Positions 6,768-9,394 of a stretch of DNA of 9,394 bases are shown piece by piece. How positions within the stretch are numbered: position 1 is the first letter of the stretch; each line of letters begins with the position of its first letter. The position numbers were made by a program, and so were the translations under genes. The notes beneath the pieces are model-generated. The model searched no databases, was not told the DNA's origin, and saw only the letters and a list, made by a program, of their open reading frames with translations. Source of the DNA: Actinomycetota bacterium. GTDB lineage: Bacteria; Actinomycetota; Actinomycetes; Actinomycetales; Microbacteriaceae. Where the stretch lies: contig JAHIOK010000094.1 of assembly GCA_018895315.1 (NCBI GenBank), forward strand, positions 1 to 9,394, read 5' to 3'.

Positions 6768-7772
6768 ATGTCCGCGGATCCCCGCACGTCCACCCGTTCC
6801 GGCATCCGGCGTCGAATCGCCGATTGGCTGCCCGCCACGATCGATCGCCGAGTGATCGCCACCGCCTGGGCCACCCTCGTCGTGCAGATCGGCATCGTCG
6901 GCACCGGGGGTCTCGTTCGCCTGACCGGATCAGGACTCGGCTGCCCGACGTGGCCGCGCTGCACCGCGGATTCGCTCGTCAATACGCCCGAGATGGGCAT
7001 CCACGGTGTCATCGAGTTCACCAACCGTGCACTCACCTTCGTGCTCGCGGTGGTCGCCATCGCGATGTTCGTCCTCGTGCTGCGACTGCGTCGCGAGCGT
7101 CGCGACCTGTTCTGGCTCTCGCTTCTTGTCGGTCTCTACATTCCGGCGCAGGCCATCATCGGCGGCATCACGGTGCTCAGCCGACTGAACCCCTACGTGG
7201 TGGGACTGCACTTCTTCGCCTCGGTTCCGTTGGTCGCGCTGGCCGCGGCACTGGTATGCCGCGTCTATGCGACCCCCGGCCCCCGCGTACGGGCGGTCCC
7301 CCGGTGGTACGCGGTGACCACACATCTGACGAGCGTCGTCGTCGTGATCACGGTGATCGTCGGCATTCTCGTGACCGGTTCGGGCCCCCACGCGGGTGAC
7401 ACGGTGGCGGCACGCAACGGGCTCGATCCCGAATTCATGCAGCACGTCCACTCCTGGCCCGCCTACGCGACGCTCGCACTCACCCTGGTGCTGGTCGCGG
7501 GTGCGTGGCGGACGCCGCCCGTGCTGCGCCTGCGTCTGTGGACGGCGCTCCTCCTCGCCGTCGAGGTCGCTCAGATCGCGGTCGGACTGATCCAGGCCCG
7601 GTTGGGCCTGCCCGTCGTGCTCGTGAACATCCACATGGTGCTCGCAGTCCTCCTCGTAGCCGCGATGACCACCGTCGTGATGCACCTGAAGGCACCCCAG
7701 AACGTCGCCATTCATAGCGAACTCATCGACAGCGCACACGAACGCGTCGGTTCGATGAGGCACGATGGCTGA
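6768..7772 (+). CDS. ctaA: CtaA, heme A synthase
   Basis: This 334-residue polytopic membrane protein oxidises the C8 methyl of heme O to a formyl group, giving heme A for aa3-type cytochrome oxidase. About eight hydrophobic segments form two similar four-helix halves. TGGLVRLTGSGLGCPTWPRC (46-65) carries the extracytoplasmic cysteine pair Cys59/Cys65. HGVIEFTNR (79-87) supplies the expected heme-ligand His79 and the conserved Glu83, and GLHFF gives His148. The second half has TGSGPHAG (203-210), QHVHSW (His226/His228) and NIHM (His289). All four ligand histidines expected from the Bacillus CtaA family therefore have candidates. The last 35-40 residues are hydrophilic. It is divergent from sufB and followed 43 nt later by a small membrane protein gene. 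Heme O comes from CtaB, encoded convergently at 8350-9276. Confidence 0.95.
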   Translation: MSADPRTSTRSGIRRRIADWLPATIDRRVIATAWATLVVQIGIVGTGGLVRLTGSGLGCPTWPRCTADSLVNTPEMGIHGVIEFTNRALTFVLAVVAIAMFVLVLRLRRERRDLFWLSLLVGLYIPAQAIIGGITVLSRLNPYVVGLHFFASVPLVALAAALVCRVYATPGPRVRAVPRWYAVTTHLTSVVVVITVIVGILVTGSGPHAGDTVAARNGLDPEFMQHVHSWPAYATLALTLVLVAGAWRTPPVLRLRLWTALLLAVEVAQIAVGLIQARLGLPVVLVNIHMVLAVLLVAAMTTVVMHLKAPQNVAIHSELIDSAHERVGSMRHDG

Positions 7773-7815
7773 TGCCGAGGCCGAACGAGCCCGGAATTCC
7801 CAAGGAGTGACACAC

Positions 7816-8199
7816 ATGGCAAACCGCCCCCGCCTCATCCGCAGCATCCCGTACTGGATCCTCATCGTCGGATCCGTCGTCAGCGCGGGCTACGGCACCT
7901 GGGTCTTCTTCGACAAGGTCACGGCCATGACGAACAAGCTCACCGACGGCTCCGCCACGGGCGTCGAGGTCTACGGCGGCCAGGCGTGGATCACGTTCGC
8001 TGCGGCCTTCGTCGCCGCCGGCCTCCTCGGCCTGGTCGCCGCGCTGACCATCGCCGTCGCGCGCTCGCTGGTTCCCGCCGCGCCGGTCGAGGTCGTGGAG
8101 CCCATCGACTGGACCGCTCAGGACGATGAGCCCGAGATCGCCCCCGTGACTCCGGCGGCGGCTCCCACCGACGCCGAGGACGCGACGATCACCCGCTGA
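7816..8199 (+). CDS. Small two-helix membrane protein of unknown function
   Basis: This is a 127-residue protein. The chosen ATG has AAGGAG (7802-7807) 8 nt upstream. An earlier in-frame ATG at 7765 overlaps the ctaA stop but lacks as good a site and would add 17 polar residues. A short basic N-terminus (NRPRLIRS) precedes helix 1 (about 11-32). A loop of about 25 residues contains a TGVEVYGGQAW segment, then comes helix 2 (about 57-82). Residues 88-127 are a Pro/Ala/Asp/Glu-rich tail that should be disordered. Related actinobacterial proteins sometimes carry the label dinucleotide-utilizing enzyme, but I see no Rossmann glycine motif, so that name is not supported. Its position after ctaA suggests a link to heme A or oxidase biogenesis, which is inference only. 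Confidence 0.8.
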   Translation: MANRPRLIRSIPYWILIVGSVVSAGYGTWVFFDKVTAMTNKLTDGSATGVEVYGGQAWITFAAAFVAAGLLGLVAALTIAVARSLVPAAPVEVVEPIDWTAQDDEPEIAPVTPAAAPTDAEDATITR

Positions 8200-8211
8200 C
8201 ACCCGCACCAC

Positions 8212-8252
8212 CCGAATGGCGGTTCCGCTCTCCGAGCGGGGCCGCCATTCGG
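8212..8252. terminator. Hairpin terminator between convergent genes
   Basis: CCGAATGGCGG (8212-8222) pairs perfectly with CCGCCATTCGG (8242-8252). Two T-G pairs and an inner CCGCTC / GAGCGG (8225-8230 with 8234-8239) extend this to about 19 bp with a 3-nt loop. It starts 12 nt after the stop of the small membrane protein gene. Only a short ATTT follows on the plus strand and no T-run on the minus strand, so it is a U-poor terminator of the kind common in actinobacteria. It may also block read-through from ctaB. The rest of the gap to 8349 is very GC-rich, with a repeated GCCCGGCCC word and nothing coding. Confidence 0.85.
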
Positions 8253-8349
8253 CATTTCCGGGGACGGGCAGCGCCGGCTGACTCGGGCCCGGCCCGACTC
8301 TCCGCCCGGCCCGGCCGCTGGACGGTGGTGCGTCAGAAGAGCGGGGCGA

Positions 8350-9276
8350 TCAGAACGGCAGCAGCGGGTCGATCGCGATCGCGACGAACAGCAGAGTGAG
8401 ATACGTGATGGATGCGTGGAAGACGCGCATCGGACGCGGCTCGGTGCCACGGACAGACCGGGCATACAAGCGGTGGGATTCGTAGATGAACCAGCCGCCG
8501 AACACGAGCGCCGAAGCCGTGTAGACCAGGCCCATCTGAGCAACCGGAATCAGCAGCAGCGAGCACGCGACGGTCGCCCAGGCATACAGGATCACCTGCA
8601 GACCGACCTGCGAACCCGAACGGGTCGCGCCGAGCATCGGCACATCGACGTCGTCGTACTGCTTCTTGTATTTCATCGAGAGCGGCCAGTAGTGCGGCGG
8701 CGTCCAGAGGAAGACGAGGCCGAACAGGATCATCGGAGTCCACGACAGCGAACCCGTCACGGCCGACCAGCCGATGAGCACCGGGAAGCAGCCGGCGATG
8801 CCGCCCCACACGATGTTCTGCTCGGTGCGGCGCTTGAGGATGATCGTGTAGATCACGACGTAGAAGAAGATGGCGAGGGCCGACAGCGCCGCGGCGAGCC
8901 AGTTGGTGGTCACCCACAGCCAGACGGTCGAGAATGCTGCGAGGGTCCACGCAAACGTCAGCGCTCCACGCGGCGAGACCTCGCCCGTGACGAGCGGTCG
9001 GTTCTCGGTGCGCTGCATATGCGCGTCGATGTCGCGATCGAGGTACATGTTGAACGTGGCCGCGGAACCGGCAGAGAGAGATCCCCCCACGACGGTCGCC
9101 AGAACGAGCCAGAGATTCGGCAGCCCGTTCTGCGCCAAGATCATCACCGGCACCGTGGTGACGAGAAGAAGCTCGAGCACGCGGGGCTTGGTCAGTGCCA
9201 CGTAGGCGCGAATCGTGCGACCTACCGAAGGCTTCGACGCCGAAACCGGTCGATGAGACGGTGCCGTGATATCCAT
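8350..9276 (-). CDS. ctaB: CtaB, heme O synthase (protoheme IX farnesyltransferase)
   Basis: This 308-residue UbiA-superfamily membrane prenyltransferase transfers farnesyl from farnesyl diphosphate to the 2-vinyl of heme B, making heme O for Cta[15 protein letters not shown] (27-40) is the family entry signature. The first Asp-rich motif NMYLDRDID (Asn76, Asp80, Asp84) is followed by [28 protein letters not shown] leads into the second motif region YDDVDVPML (Asp208, Asp209, Asp211). Together these bind Mg-diphosphate. About eight or nine hydrophobic segments are seen. The ATG at 9276 gives the normal N-terminus. The frame stays open to 9348, but the added residues look unlike the family and run through the probable promoter. 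Only a weak GGGGG precedes the ATG. The gene converges with the ctaA unit across the terminator. Confidence 0.95.
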   Translation of the reverse strand: MDITAPSHRPVSASKPSVGRTIRAYVALTKPRVLELLLVTTVPVMILAQNGLPNLWLVLATVVGGSLSAGSAATFNMYLDRDIDAHMQRTENRPLVTGEVSPRGALTFAWTLAAFSTVWLWVTTNWLAAALSALAIFFYVVIYTIILKRRTEQNIVWGGIAGCFPVLIGWSAVTGSLSWTPMILFGLVFLWTPPHYWPLSMKYKKQYDDVDVPMLGATRSGSQVGLQVILYAWATVACSLLLIPVAQMGLVYTASALVFGGWFIYESHRLYARSVRGTEPRPMRVFHASITYLTLLFVAIAIDPLLPF

Positions 9277-9310
9277 CGCCCCCACAATCGCCGTACGCAA
9301 ATCCTCTAAA

Positions 9311-9316
9311 ACTCTA
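9311..9316 (-). promoter_or_regulatory. Possible ctaB -10 element (TAGAGT)
   Basis: Minus-strand TAGAGT fits TANNNT and lies in the only A/T-rich patch (about 9300-9323) of the upstream region, predicting a start about 28 nt before the ctaB ATG. No -35 is clear. The rest of 9277-9394 shows no coding start on the plus strand; the neighbouring gene, expected to be tkt by synteny, would lie beyond the window. Confidence 0.3.
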
Positions 9317-9394
9317 ATGCATCCACCCGGATGCCCTCCCCTGACCAACCGGAAACCGGCAGCGGCAGCGTCATACAGCGTCCTCGATCGCCGC

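Noticed and set aside
7593..7610. 7-bp inverted repeat with a 4-nt loop inside ctaA (CAGGCCC / GGGCCTG)
   Set aside because: It falls in conserved protein sequence (QARLGLP), where codon choice in GC-rich DNA easily makes such a repeat.
6930..7865. A 311-codon minus-strand frame opposite ctaA
   Set aside because: It is a His/Asp/Arg-rich shadow that overlaps a clear CtaA with all its ligand residues.
8283..8297. TCGGGCC-C-GGCCCGA palindrome between the terminator and ctaB
   Set aside because: The 1-nt spacer and extremely GC-rich surroundings make it weak as a second terminator; no T-run follows in the ctaB direction.
9277..9348. N-terminal extension of CtaB to a start at 9348
   Set aside because: The added residues are not family-like and the stretch contains the likely promoter; ATG 9276 gives a normal length.

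Overview
The window is high-GC DNA from an actinobacterium. Protein style, GTG starts, the SUF gene order and the suf - ctaA - ctaB linkage fit Microbacteriaceae, most likely Microbacterium; this is an inference from gene content, not a database match. Nearly all of it is chromosomal housekeeping sequence. I see no phage, transposon, CRISPR or tRNA/rRNA features, and no clearly new multi-gene system.

Layout. (1) Positions 1-6512, minus strand: a compact run of seven genes read right to left, sufB - sufD - Rieske ferredoxin - sufC - DUF59/SufT-like factor - MalY/PatB-type C-S lyase - MFS transporter (cut by the window start). Junctions are very tight: TAG directly abutting ATG, an ATGA overlap, gaps of 21, 10 and 43 nt, and a GTGA overlap. 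The first five genes form an Fe-S cluster assembly operon. The last two may be co-transcribed or may start at an internal, possibly leaderless, promoter. (2) Positions 6513-6767: a 255-nt divergent control region between sufB and ctaA. It holds a candidate -10 element, an ACAC-N6-GTGT dyad and a long stem-loop in the presumed suf leader. (3) Positions 6768-8199, plus strand: ctaA (heme A synthase) and a small two-helix membrane protein of unknown role. (4) Positions 8200-8349: a convergent gap with a strong hairpin terminator. (5) Positions 8350-9276, minus strand: ctaB (heme O synthase). (6) Positions 9277-9394: the ctaB upstream region. In related actinobacteria tkt usually lies beyond it, but no coding start is visible here.

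How the genes work together: SufB, SufC and SufD form the ATP-driven scaffold that builds Fe-S clusters, and the DUF59 protein helps mature or deliver them. CtaB converts heme B to heme O and CtaA converts heme O to heme A for aa3-type cytochrome oxidase. The region therefore groups iron-cofactor assembly for respiration. The suf operon contains no cysteine desulfurase (sufS), sufU or sufR, so the sulfur donor and any dedicated regulator must be encoded elsewhere. The most useful second-look items are the sufB leader structure, a 19-bp palindrome inside the sufD start region, and strong enrichment of the word GGATGCC/GGCATCC throughout the window.
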